From Candidatus Nitrosopumilus sp. (GTDB taxonomy: Archaea; Thermoproteota; Nitrososphaeria; Nitrososphaerales; Nitrosopumilaceae): 43,225 nt of DNA. Location: positions 1 through 43,225 of the forward strand of contig JAOUNB010000007.1 in NCBI GenBank assembly GCA_029881195.1, in the 5' to 3' direction. The stretch's first letter is position 1; every line of letters starts with the position of its first letter. A program made the position numbers and the translations under genes. Shown piece by piece: positions 1-8,390 of this stretch. The notes below the pieces were generated by a model, which was given only the letters and a program-made list of their open reading frames with translations, had not been told where the DNA came from and did not search any database.

Positions 1-1
1 T

Positions 2-28
2 GACGGTGTGGATTTAGATCAACATTAG
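2..28 (+). CDS. Possible C-terminal tail of an upstream gene (partial)
   Basis: Frame 2 is open from the window edge and reads DGVDLDQH before a TAG stop at 26-28. It could be the last codons of a plus-strand gene lying outside the window. Eight codons are too few to identify it, and chance is a real alternative. Confidence 0.25.
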   Translation, partial: DGVDLDQH

Positions 29-75
29 AGTAAATAAAGTTAACAAATATTATTCAAGATCTTTTAGGATTAATC

Positions 76-840
76 GTGATAAGAATTGCAGTTTTTGATT
101 CTGGTCTAGGCTCATTGTCTATTATTCGTGCAATGCAAAAAATATTCAAAGCTGAAATCATCTATTTTGCAGATAGTCAAAATTATCCTTATGGAATAAA
201 ATCACATGCTCAATTGAAGAAAATTATGGAAAAAAATATCAGTATATTGCAGAAACAATTTTCACCATCGTTTATAGTTGTTGCATCTAATACACCCAGC
301 TTGATGCTTAATTTAGCAACAAAAAAAATAGTTGATGTAAAACCGCCGTTAGATTATGCTAAAAAGATATCCAAAACAAAACATATTGCAATACTGGCAA
401 CAGAAAGTGCAATTAACAGTAGAGGTTTGAATCAACATATCAAAAAAAATAATTTTCCGAAATTTTTCAAAATCATTAAGATAAATGCGTCTGATCTTGT
501 TGAATTAGTTGAATGTGGAAAATTTATTACAGATAAACAATTCTGCATAAAAATTATTAAAAAAATTTTAGATCAAAAAATATCTCAAAATAATATTGAT
601 GTAATAACATTATCTAGTACTCATTTACCATTTTTGAAATCACTATTAGAAAAAGAATACCCATATGTTAAATTTCTAGATCCGGGAAATATGATTGCAA
701 AAAAAATTTCTTTAAAAATTATAAATAAACAACCAAAAAGAAATACATTGAAAATATTTACGTCAGGAGATACCGAAAAATTTCAAGACAAATTGAGAAA
801 TATTGGTATTAAAAATAAAGTAAATTTCTTATCTAGTTAA
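76..840 (+). CDS. Glutamate racemase (MurI)-like protein lacking both catalytic cysteines
   Basis: This 254-residue protein has the Asp/Glu racemase superfamily fold signature: FDSGLGSLS near residues 7-15, FADSQNYPYG at 31-40, VVASNTPS at 68-75 and LSSTHLPF at 179-186. In true glutamate racemases the last two motifs read like ACNTAS and GCTHYP, and their cysteines are the two acid/base catalysts. Here both are serine (S71 and S181). The length is close to the family norm and the frame is intact, so this is not simple decay. Racemisation by the usual two-thiol mechanism is therefore doubtful, and the function is unknown. The start is GTG. The gene converges on cbiF, overlapping it by 8 bases. 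The family call is firm and the activity open. Confidence 0.85.
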   Translation: MIRIAVFDSGLGSLSIIRAMQKIFKAEIIYFADSQNYPYGIKSHAQLKKIMEKNISILQKQFSPSFIVVASNTPSLMLNLATKKIVDVKPPLDYAKKISKTKHIAILATESAINSRGLNQHIKKNNFPKFFKIIKINASDLVELVECGKFITDKQFCIKIIKKILDQKISQNNIDVITLSSTHLPFLKSLLEKEYPYVKFLDPGNMIAKKISLKIINKQPKRNTLKIFTSGDTEKFQDKLRNIGIKNKVNFLSS

Positions 841-1597
841 CTTTAGCCTTTCTATAACCATGACTAAATTTTTTGTCATATAGTTTAGAGTATTCGTATG
901 TTTTAGGATCAATTACATCACTAATAATTACAATTGCTGTTCTGGTAATTTTTTCTTCTTTAATTTTACTTGCAATATTTTCAAGGGTTCCTTTAATTAT
1001 TTTTTGATCTTTCCAACTAGCACGGTATACAACTGCAGCAGGTGTTGTTTTTTTGTATCCACCTGCTATTGCTTCTTTTACTAATTTAGAAAGTAGGTGT
1101 ACGCTAAGATAAAAGATCAATGTAGCTTTATGTTTTGCAAGTTCAGATATTTTTTCACGTTTAGGAACTTTGGTTCTAGATTCTGCTCTTGTAACTATAA
1201 TTGTTTGAGTAACACCAGGAAGAGTTAGCTGAGTTCCAAGGGCAGCAGCTGAGGCTAAAAATGCTGTCACTCCTGGCACAACAACAGATTTGATTCCTTT
1301 TTTTTCAAGATTATCAATTTGTTCTTTGATTGCACCATAAATTGAAGGATCACCATCATGTAATCTCACAACAAGTTTGCCTTTTTTTGCATTTTTGTAT
1401 AATAATTCAAAAATTTCTTCTCTAACCAATTTTGCTGCATCATAAAGTTTCCCTTTTTTACAAAATTTTAAAACTGGTTCTGGAATTAAAGATCCGGAAT
1501 AAACCACTACATCTGCATTTTGAATTATTTTCTTAGCTTTGACTGTAATTAAATCAGGATCTCCAGGACCGCATCCAACAAAGAATACATCAGACAC
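833..1597 (-). CDS. cbiF: Cobalt-precorrin-4 C11-methyltransferase
   Basis: This is an SAM-dependent tetrapyrrole methyltransferase of 254 residues. The N-terminal GCGPGDPDLIT motif (8-18), VRLHDGDPSIYG (77-88) and PGVTAF (108-113) form the SAM and substrate cleft of the CbiF/CobM family. The stretch LPGVTQTIIVTRAESRTKVP (126-145) is particular to the C11 methylase. It methylates C11 of cobalt-precorrin-4 in the corrin ring pathway. The start is GTG and overlaps the end of cbiL by 8 bases, so translation is probably coupled. It is the last gene of the cbiT-cbiL-cbiF run. Both CbiF (cobalt first) and CobM (cobalt late) are possible names, but the neighbouring archaeal-type CbiT favours the cobalt-early route. 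Confidence 0.93.
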   Translation of the reverse strand: MSDVFFVGCGPGDPDLITVKAKKIIQNADVVVYSGSLIPEPVLKFCKKGKLYDAAKLVREEIFELLYKNAKKGKLVVRLHDGDPSIYGAIKEQIDNLEKKGIKSVVVPGVTAFLASAAALGTQLTLPGVTQTIIVTRAESRTKVPKREKISELAKHKATLIFYLSVHLLSKLVKEAIAGGYKKTTPAAVVYRASWKDQKIIKGTLENIASKIKEEKITRTAIVIISDVIDPKTYEYSKLYDKKFSHGYRKAKVN

Positions 1598-2312
1598 GTT
1601 TTACCACCAGTATTGAAAAATATTTTGTAGTTAATGTATCATCGTTTACTTCACCCAAAGTAAGTTTTCGAATAATTTCATGATCTGTTCCAAGATCTTG
1701 CCCTATTGCAAATATTGAATCATTAGGAAATCCAGATTCTTTTAGAACTTGAATCACTTGATCAAAGTATCTTCCATCTTTTAGAAAAACCATAGTCTCA
1801 GAATTTTTTGCTATCTCTTTTACACTAGATAGATCATAGCATGATGGAATAATTGCAACTTTTTCTGCACCTTCTGCAATACTGACACCAACCTTTGATG
1901 CAAATGTAAACATGGAAACAATTCCAGGAATAACACTAATTTCCATATCCGGATAGTTTTCTTTAAGATCTTTGTGCATGTATATCCATGTACTATACAA
2001 ATAAGGATCACCAACTGTTAGATACACAACGTTTTTTCCAGACAAGACAGTTTCTGCCATTATCTTTGCATTTTTTTTCCATGTTTCTTCTAGAATGTTT
2101 TTGTCTTTAGTCATTGGAAAGATTAGTTTTACAATTTCTTGATTTTTTGATTTATCAATTAAGGAAGAAACTACTGACAATGCGATGCTAGGTCGGTCTT
2201 CTTTGGAAGCTGGACACATGATAATATCTGCATTATGTATAGCATTTACTGCCTTGACTGTAAGTAACTCTGGATCTCCTGGACCAACACCAATTCCAAT
2301 TAATCCAGGCAT
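1590..2312 (-). CDS. cbiL: Precorrin-2 / cobalt-factor II C20-methyltransferase
   Basis: This 240-residue tetrapyrrole methylase starts with the family motif GVGPGDPELLT (8-18). LTVGDPYLYSTW (98-109) and VIPGI (127-131) mark the SAM site. The CPASKEDRPS segment (33-42) and the TVGDPYLYST form of the second motif distinguish CbiL/CobI from other corrin methylases. It adds the C20 methyl group, the first dedicated step towards the corrin ring. It has an ATG start and sits between cbiT (36 bases upstream) and cbiF (8-base overlap) in one operon. Confidence 0.92.
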   Translation of the reverse strand: MPGLIGIGVGPGDPELLTVKAVNAIHNADIIMCPASKEDRPSIALSVVSSLIDKSKNQEIVKLIFPMTKDKNILEETWKKNAKIMAETVLSGKNVVYLTVGDPYLYSTWIYMHKDLKENYPDMEISVIPGIVSMFTFASKVGVSIAEGAEKVAIIPSCYDLSSVKEIAKNSETMVFLKDGRYFDQVIQVLKESGFPNDSIFAIGQDLGTDHEIIRKLTLGEVNDDTLTTKYFSILVVKRV

Positions 2313-2348
2313 GAGAAATATGATTTTGTTCCCAATTAAAAATCTAGA

Positions 2349-2939
2349 TTAGATTCTAGTAGCAGAAATAATAGTTACAGGATTTCTAGCAAGCATCATA
2401 GTTCCGGTACTAGTTTTTCTACTTTTAGATATCGTTACCTGAGTAATGTCTATAGATTTAAACTGTAATTTGTCTAGAATTTGCAAAACTGAATAAAGAG
2501 TCTCAATTAAGATTATTCCAATAACGATTCTACCACCTGACTTTAGTTTGTTCTCCGATAATTCTACAATATCTCTGGTATCACCACCTGTTCCTCCAAT
2601 AAATATGACGTCGGCTTCTTCAAGATCTTGTATCTTTTCTTTTGCATCTCCAAAAATTACTGAAATATTTGGAAGGCCAAATTTGTTCACATTTTTTTTT
2701 GTTAAATCTATTGCATTTTCATCATGATCAACTGCAAATACTTTTCCTGATGATTCAATTTGTAATCCAGCTTCAATAGAAATGGAACCACTACCACAAC
2801 CAATATCGTATACAGTTTGACCTGGTTTTAATCGAGCTTTGCTAATTTGAATAGTTCTAACTTCTTCTTTTGTGATTGGAACATTTTCTGTTCTATCAAA
2901 ATGCTCATCAGGAATTCCAGGTGTTTTGTAATTCCACAT
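2349..2939 (-). CDS. cbiT: Cobalt-precorrin-6B C15-methyltransferase, decarboxylating
   Basis: This is a class I Rossmann methyltransferase of 196 residues with SAM motif DIGCGSGS (45-52), an acidic loop VDHDENA, and IFIGGTGGD, a glycine-rich segment typical of CbiT. CbiT methylates C15 and decarboxylates the C12 acetate side chain. In bacteria it is often fused to CbiE; here it is free-standing, as is usual in archaea. I chose ATG 2939 because the family begins MW-Y-TPGIPDE; a TTG two codons upstream (2945) is the alternative. It lies 13 bases downstream of a membrane protein gene and leads the cobalamin genes. Confidence 0.9.
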   Translation of the reverse strand: MWNYKTPGIPDEHFDRTENVPITKEEVRTIQISKARLKPGQTVYDIGCGSGSISIEAGLQIESSGKVFAVDHDENAIDLTKKNVNKFGLPNISVIFGDAKEKIQDLEEADVIFIGGTGGDTRDIVELSENKLKSGGRIVIGIILIETLYSVLQILDKLQFKSIDITQVTISKSRKTSTGTMMLARNPVTIISATRI

Positions 2940-2958
2940 ATGCAATCGTTATTTGTTT

Positions 2959-3438
2959 TCAGATATTAATTCCACTTGAAACACTTCCTGCATGAACCAG
3001 AGTATAAGTTACAATCCAAGTAAACAAGTACAAAAAGACATAGCTACCAATAGCTTGTGTAACTATCTTCTTTCTATCTGAAGATGATAGTTGCATTTTC
3101 ATTCCTTTTGCAACTATAATTGTTCCAAAAAATACGATTATCATAAATGCAATTGATGCCCATCTTCTGTCTTCGCCTTCGATATCTTCAAAGATAAAAG
3201 TTGCAGCAGTACCGGCTATTATCGCCAATGCAACACGCATCCAAAATAATTTATTCAGTTTTCTATCTTTTTCATTTTTCTCAGCCACACTAACGGGAGG
3301 ATCACTTGATGGAGTCTCAGGAATAGGCTTGGATTTTTCTGTTTCAGGAATATCAACAGGATTTTCTTGTACTGGCTCTTTTTTTGAATCGTCAGGTCCA
3401 GAAGTAGGTTCAGATTTTTTCTTTTTGAATTTTGCCAA
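2959..3438 (-). CDS. Membrane protein with charged proline-rich N-terminus, unknown function
   Basis: I do not recognise this 159-residue protein. Residues 1-60 are lysine, glutamate and proline rich and probably disordered in the cytoplasm. Hydrophobic segments follow at about 65-83, 93-112 and 129-150, giving three likely membrane helices. It has a TTG start with no better ATG nearby. It lies upstream of cbiT on the same strand with a 13-base gap, so it may be co-transcribed with the cobalamin genes, but nothing in it suggests a role in that pathway. Confidence 0.75.
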   Translation of the reverse strand: MAKFKKKKSEPTSGPDDSKKEPVQENPVDIPETEKSKPIPETPSSDPPVSVAEKNEKDRKLNKLFWMRVALAIIAGTAATFIFEDIEGEDRRWASIAFMIIVFFGTIIVAKGMKMQLSSSDRKKIVTQAIGSYVFLYLFTWIVTYTLVHAGSVSSGINI

Positions 3439-3542
3439 CGTAAATTTCTAGCGTGACTCAAGCAAACCATGTTTAATATCTTTGGTCAATGATTAAGCAT
3501 ATCATAGCAAGGGTATAATTTTAGATATAAAATATCATAGTC

Positions 3543-5489
3543 ATGACATTATCTGGAATAGAACTACGATATTTGGTAAACCAAATTTCAGAGCAAGTTC
3601 AAGACTACTATGTCAGCAATATTTACGGTATTACAAAAGATAGCATTCTCTTCAAGCTTCACCATACTGAGAAAAGTGATCTATTCATGATGATTTCAAC
3701 ATCAGGAGTTTGGCTGACTAAGGTAAAAATTGATCAGATAGAACCTAACAGATTGCTCAAAAGATTACGAAGTGATCTACTTCGGTTAAAACTAAAAAAA
3801 ATAGAACAAATTGGTGCAGAAAGAATTGCATATTTTACATTTGAAGGATTTGGAAAAGAGTTTGTTTTAGTGGGAGAGTTTTTTGGAGATGGAAATATTG
3901 TACTCTGTAATAATGATATGAAAATTCTTGCATTACAGCATTCAATAGAAGTCAGACACAGAAAGCTCAGTGTGGGATTGGAATATGTTCAACCACCATT
4001 AGGAGGATTAGATATTTTTAATATATCAGAATCAGATTTTGAAGATCTCAAAACAACTGATTTAGTTTCTGCAAAATGGTTTGGTCGAACTTTGGGCTTA
4101 CCAAAAAAATATGTTGAAGGAGTATTTGAAATTGCAAATGTAGATGGGAAAAAAATAGGTAATCTATTAACATTAGAAGAGATAAAGAGAATTTTTGACA
4201 CTACAAAAAAGATTGTTTCAGACATAGTATCAGGAAATCATGAAACAGTAATTGTCAGAAATGAAAAAGTTGAAGTTCTTCCGATAAAATTAGGAAAATT
4301 AGAAGGTGAAGTCACAAAAGCTAATAGCTTCATTGAAGGATTGGATACTGTTTTTACTGAAAAGATAGTTGAAAAAGGAAAAACAATTCAATCAGGTGGC
4401 TCTGATAAGAAAATCAAAGAGCTACAAACTCAGATTTCTGAACAGGAAAAAGCAATTGAAATAGTAAAAGAAAGATCAAAAAATATTACAAATGTAGCAA
4501 ATTCTCTTTATGAAATGGTTTCATATGGAATTATATCAATAGAAGATAGTACTGCACAGGAAATTTTAGCAAAACATAATGCAAAATTAATCATGGAAAA
4601 AGGAGTTCCATTAATTGTGATTCAGGAAGAAAAAATAAAGATCAATACAAAAGCTCCGCTTCAATCAATTGCATCTGTATTATTTAATGAAGCCAAAAAG
4701 CAATCAGGTGCAATTAATTCAATTCAAGAAATCAAAGAAAAGACAGTGAAAAAGCTAGAAAAATTACAAAACAAAACAGAGTCAGAAAAAGATATTAGTA
4801 TGATTTCAGAAATTAGAAAGAAAAATTGGTATGAGAGATATAGATGGTTCTTTACATCTGATGGCTTGCTTACAATTGGTGGAAGAGATGCTGCATCAAA
4901 TTCTGCTGTAGTTAGAAAGCATTTAGTAAAAAATGATAAAATATTTCATGGAGACATTTTTGGTTCACCGTTTTTTATTCTTAAAGAAGCACAAAATGCA
5001 ACTGATAGAAGTATGAATGAAGTTGCGCATGCAACTGTTTGTTTTAGTCGCGCATGGAAAGAAGGGATGTATGGAGTTAGCGCTTTTTGGGTAAATCCAG
5101 AACAAGTAAAAAAATCTGCCCCAAGTGGAGAATTTTTACCAAAAGGTTCCTTTACAATTGAGGGACAAAGAAATTTCATTAAATCAGATACGCTCAGACT
5201 TGCAGTTGGAATCATACCACAAGATGAAGATTATGTCTTAACATGTGGTCCACCAGAGCCAATCAAAAAAAATTCTATTTGTTATGCATTAATTGAACCA
5301 CATGGATTAGAATTGGTTGATGCTGCAAAAAAAATTCGAATAGAATTTTTAAAGATATATGAAGATATTACAAGAAAAATTAATCTTGATGAATTTGTCC
5401 GTGTCTTACCATCTGGTAAAAGTCAGATTAAAGAAATTAGTATTGGCGATTTAGAAATTAAAAAGTTTACTGATACTGAATTAGATTAG
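3543..5489 (+). CDS. Rqc2/NEMF/RqcH-family ribosome quality control protein
   Basis: This 648-residue protein has the complete NFACT layout: NFACT-N domain (about 1-240, with EVRHR-K-L near 135-141 followed by YVQPP), a long central helical and coiled-coil region (about 280-420), and the NFACT-R domain beginning at WYERYRWFFTSDG (about 428-440) with the conserved GGRDAASN. Family members bind stalled large ribosomal subunits carrying peptidyl-tRNA; bacterial RqcH adds alanine tails. Older annotation calls them fibronectin-binding proteins. The 3' end overlaps the convergent phosphomevalonate dehydratase small subunit by 23 bases, and a 9-bp inverted repeat spans both stops. The start is ATG. 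Confidence 0.92.
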   Translation: MTLSGIELRYLVNQISEQVQDYYVSNIYGITKDSILFKLHHTEKSDLFMMISTSGVWLTKVKIDQIEPNRLLKRLRSDLLRLKLKKIEQIGAERIAYFTFEGFGKEFVLVGEFFGDGNIVLCNNDMKILALQHSIEVRHRKLSVGLEYVQPPLGGLDIFNISESDFEDLKTTDLVSAKWFGRTLGLPKKYVEGVFEIANVDGKKIGNLLTLEEIKRIFDTTKKIVSDIVSGNHETVIVRNEKVEVLPIKLGKLEGEVTKANSFIEGLDTVFTEKIVEKGKTIQSGGSDKKIKELQTQISEQEKAIEIVKERSKNITNVANSLYEMVSYGIISIEDSTAQEILAKHNAKLIMEKGVPLIVIQEEKIKINTKAPLQSIASVLFNEAKKQSGAINSIQEIKEKTVKKLEKLQNKTESEKDISMISEIRKKNWYERYRWFFTSDGLLTIGGRDAASNSAVVRKHLVKNDKIFHGDIFGSPFFILKEAQNATDRSMNEVAHATVCFSRAWKEGMYGVSAFWVNPEQVKKSAPSGEFLPKGSFTIEGQRNFIKSDTLRLAVGIIPQDEDYVLTCGPPEPIKKNSICYALIEPHGLELVDAAKKIRIEFLKIYEDITRKINLDEFVRVLPSGKSQIKEISIGDLEIKKFTDTELD

Positions 5490-5856
5490 AAGTATCAGTG
5501 TCAAGAGACAGGTTCATTCCAGTTTTTAAAGATTTGAATTGTTCATCTGTAATTGTAATTAATGGAATATTTGCTAATGCACAACCTGTAGCAACCGTAA
5601 GATCTGCTTTTTGGCAAATCATTGCAAGAGGTGCAGCGTTGTTTGATTTTATCGAATAAATTGTATAGGCACCAACGCTGCTACCTACTCCGGATGGAAA
5701 GACAAGAATTACATCTTTGATCGATTTTCCAAATAAATCATGATTGTTGTCGCTGATAATTCCTGTTTTTTTATCAACGGTTCCTAGAAAGTTAATTGGA
5801 TTTTCAGATTTTAAAACAATTCCTTGAACTTTTCCGGCAACTAGAATTTTATTCAT
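5467..5856 (-). CDS. Phosphomevalonate dehydratase small subunit (aconitase X swivel domain)
   Basis: This 129-residue protein matches the DUF126/aconitase-X small domain: GKVQGIVLKSENPINFLG near residues 8-25, then FPSGVGSSVGAY (about 53-64) and GCALANIPL. In aconitases this swivelling domain closes over the active site. The archaeal two-subunit version, characterised in Aeropyrum pernix, dehydrates 5-phosphomevalonate to trans-anhydromevalonate phosphate in the archaeal mevalonate route to isoprenoid lipids. Its ATG overlaps the end of the large subunit by 4 bases, so the two are translationally coupled. The UbiD-type decarboxylase for the next step is not in this window. Confidence 0.9.
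   Translation of the reverse strand: MNKILVAGKVQGIVLKSENPINFLGTVDKKTGIISDNNHDLFGKSIKDVILVFPSGVGSSVGAYTIYSIKSNNAAPLAMICQKADLTVATGCALANIPLITITDEQFKSLKTGMNLSLDTDTSNLIQYQ
5469..5499. terminator. Inverted repeat between convergent genes, likely terminator
   Basis: Perfect 9-bp arms ACTGATACT (5469-5477) and AGTATCAGT (5491-5499) flank a 13-base loop that contains the Rqc2-gene stop. Read on the minus strand the stem is followed by CTTTTT, which fits an intrinsic-type terminator for the two-gene dehydratase operon. It is less convincing for the plus strand, where no T-run follows. Confidence 0.5.
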
Positions 5857-7007
5857 CTTGTCTCATCTTGAATTATTTGAGATAAGGATTTTAGATTCAC
5901 ATCTACACCGTTAGAATTTTTAAGATAAAATGCACCCTTGATACTATTTGTAGTGACTGCATCAACATTTTCCTTGTTTATCAAAGGAGTTAAACATGTA
6001 CAGCAATCAGCAAGAATTTCACATCCAGCACGTTCAAGTTGTGTTGTATATCCAATTTTTTTTGCTTGCTCCTTTACAGTTCTAGGACAAAAAACCATAC
6101 ATCTTTTTTGAAAAGATCTTCCCTTTAGCATACTTGTAAGATCAGATATCTCATCTAAACCCAATTGAGGGCTGCCAAGTGTAATAATATCACCTTTTTC
6201 TGTAGTATTTAGCTCGTCATGAACATTTTGCATCTCTTTTTCATCAAAATCAATTTTTTCACAGTCAGAATCACCTTCACCAAAAATAAATTTAGCACAG
6301 GTTCCTGATGTTCCCATTCCACCACACATTGCTTTGCATTGTCTTTTATCCATCTCTGCAAGACCAGATATATTTACAGACGTATCGCCAACTTTTCCTG
6401 CAAAAAATCCAAGCATCCCATACGTCAATTCATTTGGATTTTTTACTTTCATGTTGATTGTAATGTTTGGAGTATCATCTTTTCTTATCGAAGAGTAAGA
6501 GCTTTTTCCAACAATAGCACTTGCAAGTGCACTAAATGCACTCTCTTTGTTCGTTTTTAAATTATCATAAGAGTTTGCATGGATCGCTGCATTGGATTCA
6601 GCAAATGCGACTTGTGTTCCATCCTTTGGAATATCAAAAATTTCGTAAGGAATGCATGAAAATGAAGGAACTACGCCCATTGTTTCATACGAGTTTCTAA
6701 TGGACAGTTGTTTTGAGATAAAATCTTTATCCAATCCATAGTTTGCAACATTATCAATATCAAACCCCATTGGATTAAGAGTTGTTTTTACTGAAACTCT
6801 TGCATCTTTGCTAATACTAGAGAGAAATTCTTCTCCGGCATCACCAATTGTATTATAATTTACGCCAGAGAGATGAGCCCATTCAATTGGGATTAATTTC
6901 TCAGCATCAGTTGCCTCGCCTGTTGCAACCAAAATTCTATATGCAATCTGCATAATTTCTCCATGTTCGCCTTTTAGTGCAGATTCTTCATCCCTAGTCA
7001 GTTCCAA
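5853..7007 (-). CDS. Phosphomevalonate dehydratase large subunit (aconitase X catalytic)
   Basis: This is the catalytic aconitase-X (DUF521) subunit, 384 residues. It contains a glycine-rich GGMGTSGTCAKF segment, FCPRTVKEQ and the cysteine cluster ADCCTCLTPL, which supply iron-sulfur ligands, and it begins ELTRDEESALKGEHGE as the family does. The TTG start at 7007 is supported by that N-terminal match. It forms an obligate pair with the downstream small subunit and acts in the archaeal mevalonate pathway. The promoter must lie in the short divergent gap shared with the endonuclease III gene. Confidence 0.92.
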   Translation of the reverse strand: MELTRDEESALKGEHGEIMQIAYRILVATGEATDAEKLIPIEWAHLSGVNYNTIGDAGEEFLSSISKDARVSVKTTLNPMGFDIDNVANYGLDKDFISKQLSIRNSYETMGVVPSFSCIPYEIFDIPKDGTQVAFAESNAAIHANSYDNLKTNKESAFSALASAIVGKSSYSSIRKDDTPNITINMKVKNPNELTYGMLGFFAGKVGDTSVNISGLAEMDKRQCKAMCGGMGTSGTCAKFIFGEGDSDCEKIDFDEKEMQNVHDELNTTEKGDIITLGSPQLGLDEISDLTSMLKGRSFQKRCMVFCPRTVKEQAKKIGYTTQLERAGCEILADCCTCLTPLINKENVDAVTTNSIKGAFYLKNSNGVDVNLKSLSQIIQDETR

Positions 7008-7060
7008 TGAAAATATTTGTTATTACAGTTATAATACTTGTACGTAAATTTTTGTTGAAA

Positions 7061-7711
7061 ATGGAAAAAATTCTTCGTGGAATGACTGATACAATGAATT
7101 CCGTAAAACCACCGAGAATCACAGCATTACAAGACCTTCATGATGCCGAAACCGGACCTTTTAGTATTCTAGTTGGAACAATACTTTCTGCTAGAACTAA
7201 AGATGAAGCTACAACAAAGGCAGTAAAAGCACTATTCTCAAAATATAAAAATCCAAAGGAACTTGCAAAAGCAAAAATAAAAGACGTAGAGAAAATTATA
7301 AAATCAATTGGATTCTATCATGTAAAATCAAAAAGAATAATCGAGGTTGCAAAGATTATTGATAAAAGATACAAAGGAGTAGTTCCAGATGACTTGGATA
7401 CCTTGGTACAGCTACCAGGAGTTGGAAGAAAAACTGCTAATTGTGTACTAGTATATGCATTTGAAAAGCCTGCAATCCCAGTAGATATTCATGTTCATAG
7501 AATCTCAAACAGACTAGGATTAGTAGATACCAAAAATCCTGAAGAGACCGAACAAGAATTAATGAAAAAAATTCAAAAAAAATACTGGATTGATATTAAT
7601 GATACATTTGTGATGTATGGTCAGAATATTTGTAAACCTATTTCTCCAATGTGTGATGTCTGTAAGATTAAGAAAAGTTGCAAATATTACAAAACTAAGA
7701 ACGCTTCTTAG
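7061..7711 (+). CDS. nth: Endonuclease III, DNA glycosylase/AP lyase
   Basis: This is an HhH-GPD base-excision repair enzyme. The helix-hairpin-helix LPGVGRKTAN contains the catalytic lysine, VDIHVHR carries the catalytic aspartate, and the C-terminal C-x6-C-x2-C-x5-C (CKPISPMCDVC then KIKKSC) binds a 4Fe-4S cluster. It removes oxidised pyrimidines and cleaves the abasic site. The open frame extends back to ATG 7007, but that extension would be an 18-residue hydrophobic tail running up to the divergent neighbour's start codon. ATG 7061 (MEKILRGM) fits the family and leaves room for promoters. The 3' end overlaps a convergent gene by 17 bases. Confidence 0.93.
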   Translation: MEKILRGMTDTMNSVKPPRITALQDLHDAETGPFSILVGTILSARTKDEATTKAVKALFSKYKNPKELAKAKIKDVEKIIKSIGFYHVKSKRIIEVAKIIDKRYKGVVPDDLDTLVQLPGVGRKTANCVLVYAFEKPAIPVDIHVHRISNRLGLVDTKNPEETEQELMKKIQKKYWIDINDTFVMYGQNICKPISPMCDVCKIKKSCKYYKTKNAS

Positions 7712-8360
7712 TCAGAAATAACACTCCAACTATGATTCCAACACCGGCCGCTACGTAAAATGGAAATAAAGCAAATGCATTCTTTGCAGGATCACCAGAA
7801 AGAAATTCTATAATCATACTACCAGAATTAACCGCAGGAGGATCAGATGAGCCTTCCATGCCATATACTGAATACGAATCAATTGCAAATGTACCAATAT
7901 CCAAATTGGTAACTACAATTCTTGCCCCATTGTTTACTGTAAGTCCTGCTCTATCAGTATATGATACGATAGATTTGGCTTGTGGATACCAACCTCTATC
8001 TAGATCTTTATGGACTACAATGTATCCTTCCTTAGGAGTTTGAACTGCCACCCAAAACTTGTTGTCAGGTTGAGCTCCCATACCAACTTCAATAAATTCA
8101 TCATGAGTCTCATTATCATAAATTCGAAGAACAGCATTTCCATTTGGATTTGCATATAGTAGATTATTATCAATTGTTACTTGCCAGCTGACAGCATGAA
8201 CATCATCAAGCATTACTACTGGCGCATCTCGCAAAATTCGATTGAATTCATCTGCAGGAATCTCTATTGTATCAAGAAGTAATGATGGATTTGTCAAATC
8301 TTGAGCAAATGCAGGAGAGATAAAAAATCCTAAAAACAATATCAGAAAAATATATTTCAC
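7695..8360 (-). CDS. Exported, C-terminally anchored protein of unknown function
   Basis: This 221-residue protein starts with a clear signal peptide (about residues 1-19, ending PAFAQ). It has a beta-rich extracellular body and a single membrane helix at the end (about 196-217) followed by KKRS. This is the type I topology of many thaumarchaeal surface proteins. I cannot assign a function. The start is GTG. It converges on nth, and the upstream sat gene ends nearby at 8391, so it could be transcribed by read-through from the cysH-sat operon. Confidence 0.8.
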   Translation of the reverse strand: MKYIFLILFLGFFISPAFAQDLTNPSLLLDTIEIPADEFNRILRDAPVVMLDDVHAVSWQVTIDNNLLYANPNGNAVLRIYDNETHDEFIEVGMGAQPDNKFWVAVQTPKEGYIVVHKDLDRGWYPQAKSIVSYTDRAGLTVNNGARIVVTNLDIGTFAIDSYSVYGMEGSSDPPAVNSGSMIIEFLSGDPAKNAFALFPFYVAAGVGIIVGVLFLTKKRS

Positions 8361-8390
8361 AAGCTAGAACAAATTTGATTGAATAAAAAT

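Noticed and set aside
2313-3542. Cobalamin riboswitch ahead of the cbi genes
   Set aside because: The gaps are too short and contain no B12-box-like sequence.
7007-7060. N-terminal extension of endonuclease III
   Set aside because: It would be an 18-residue hydrophobic tail running up to the divergent gene's start codon, and it is absent from the family.
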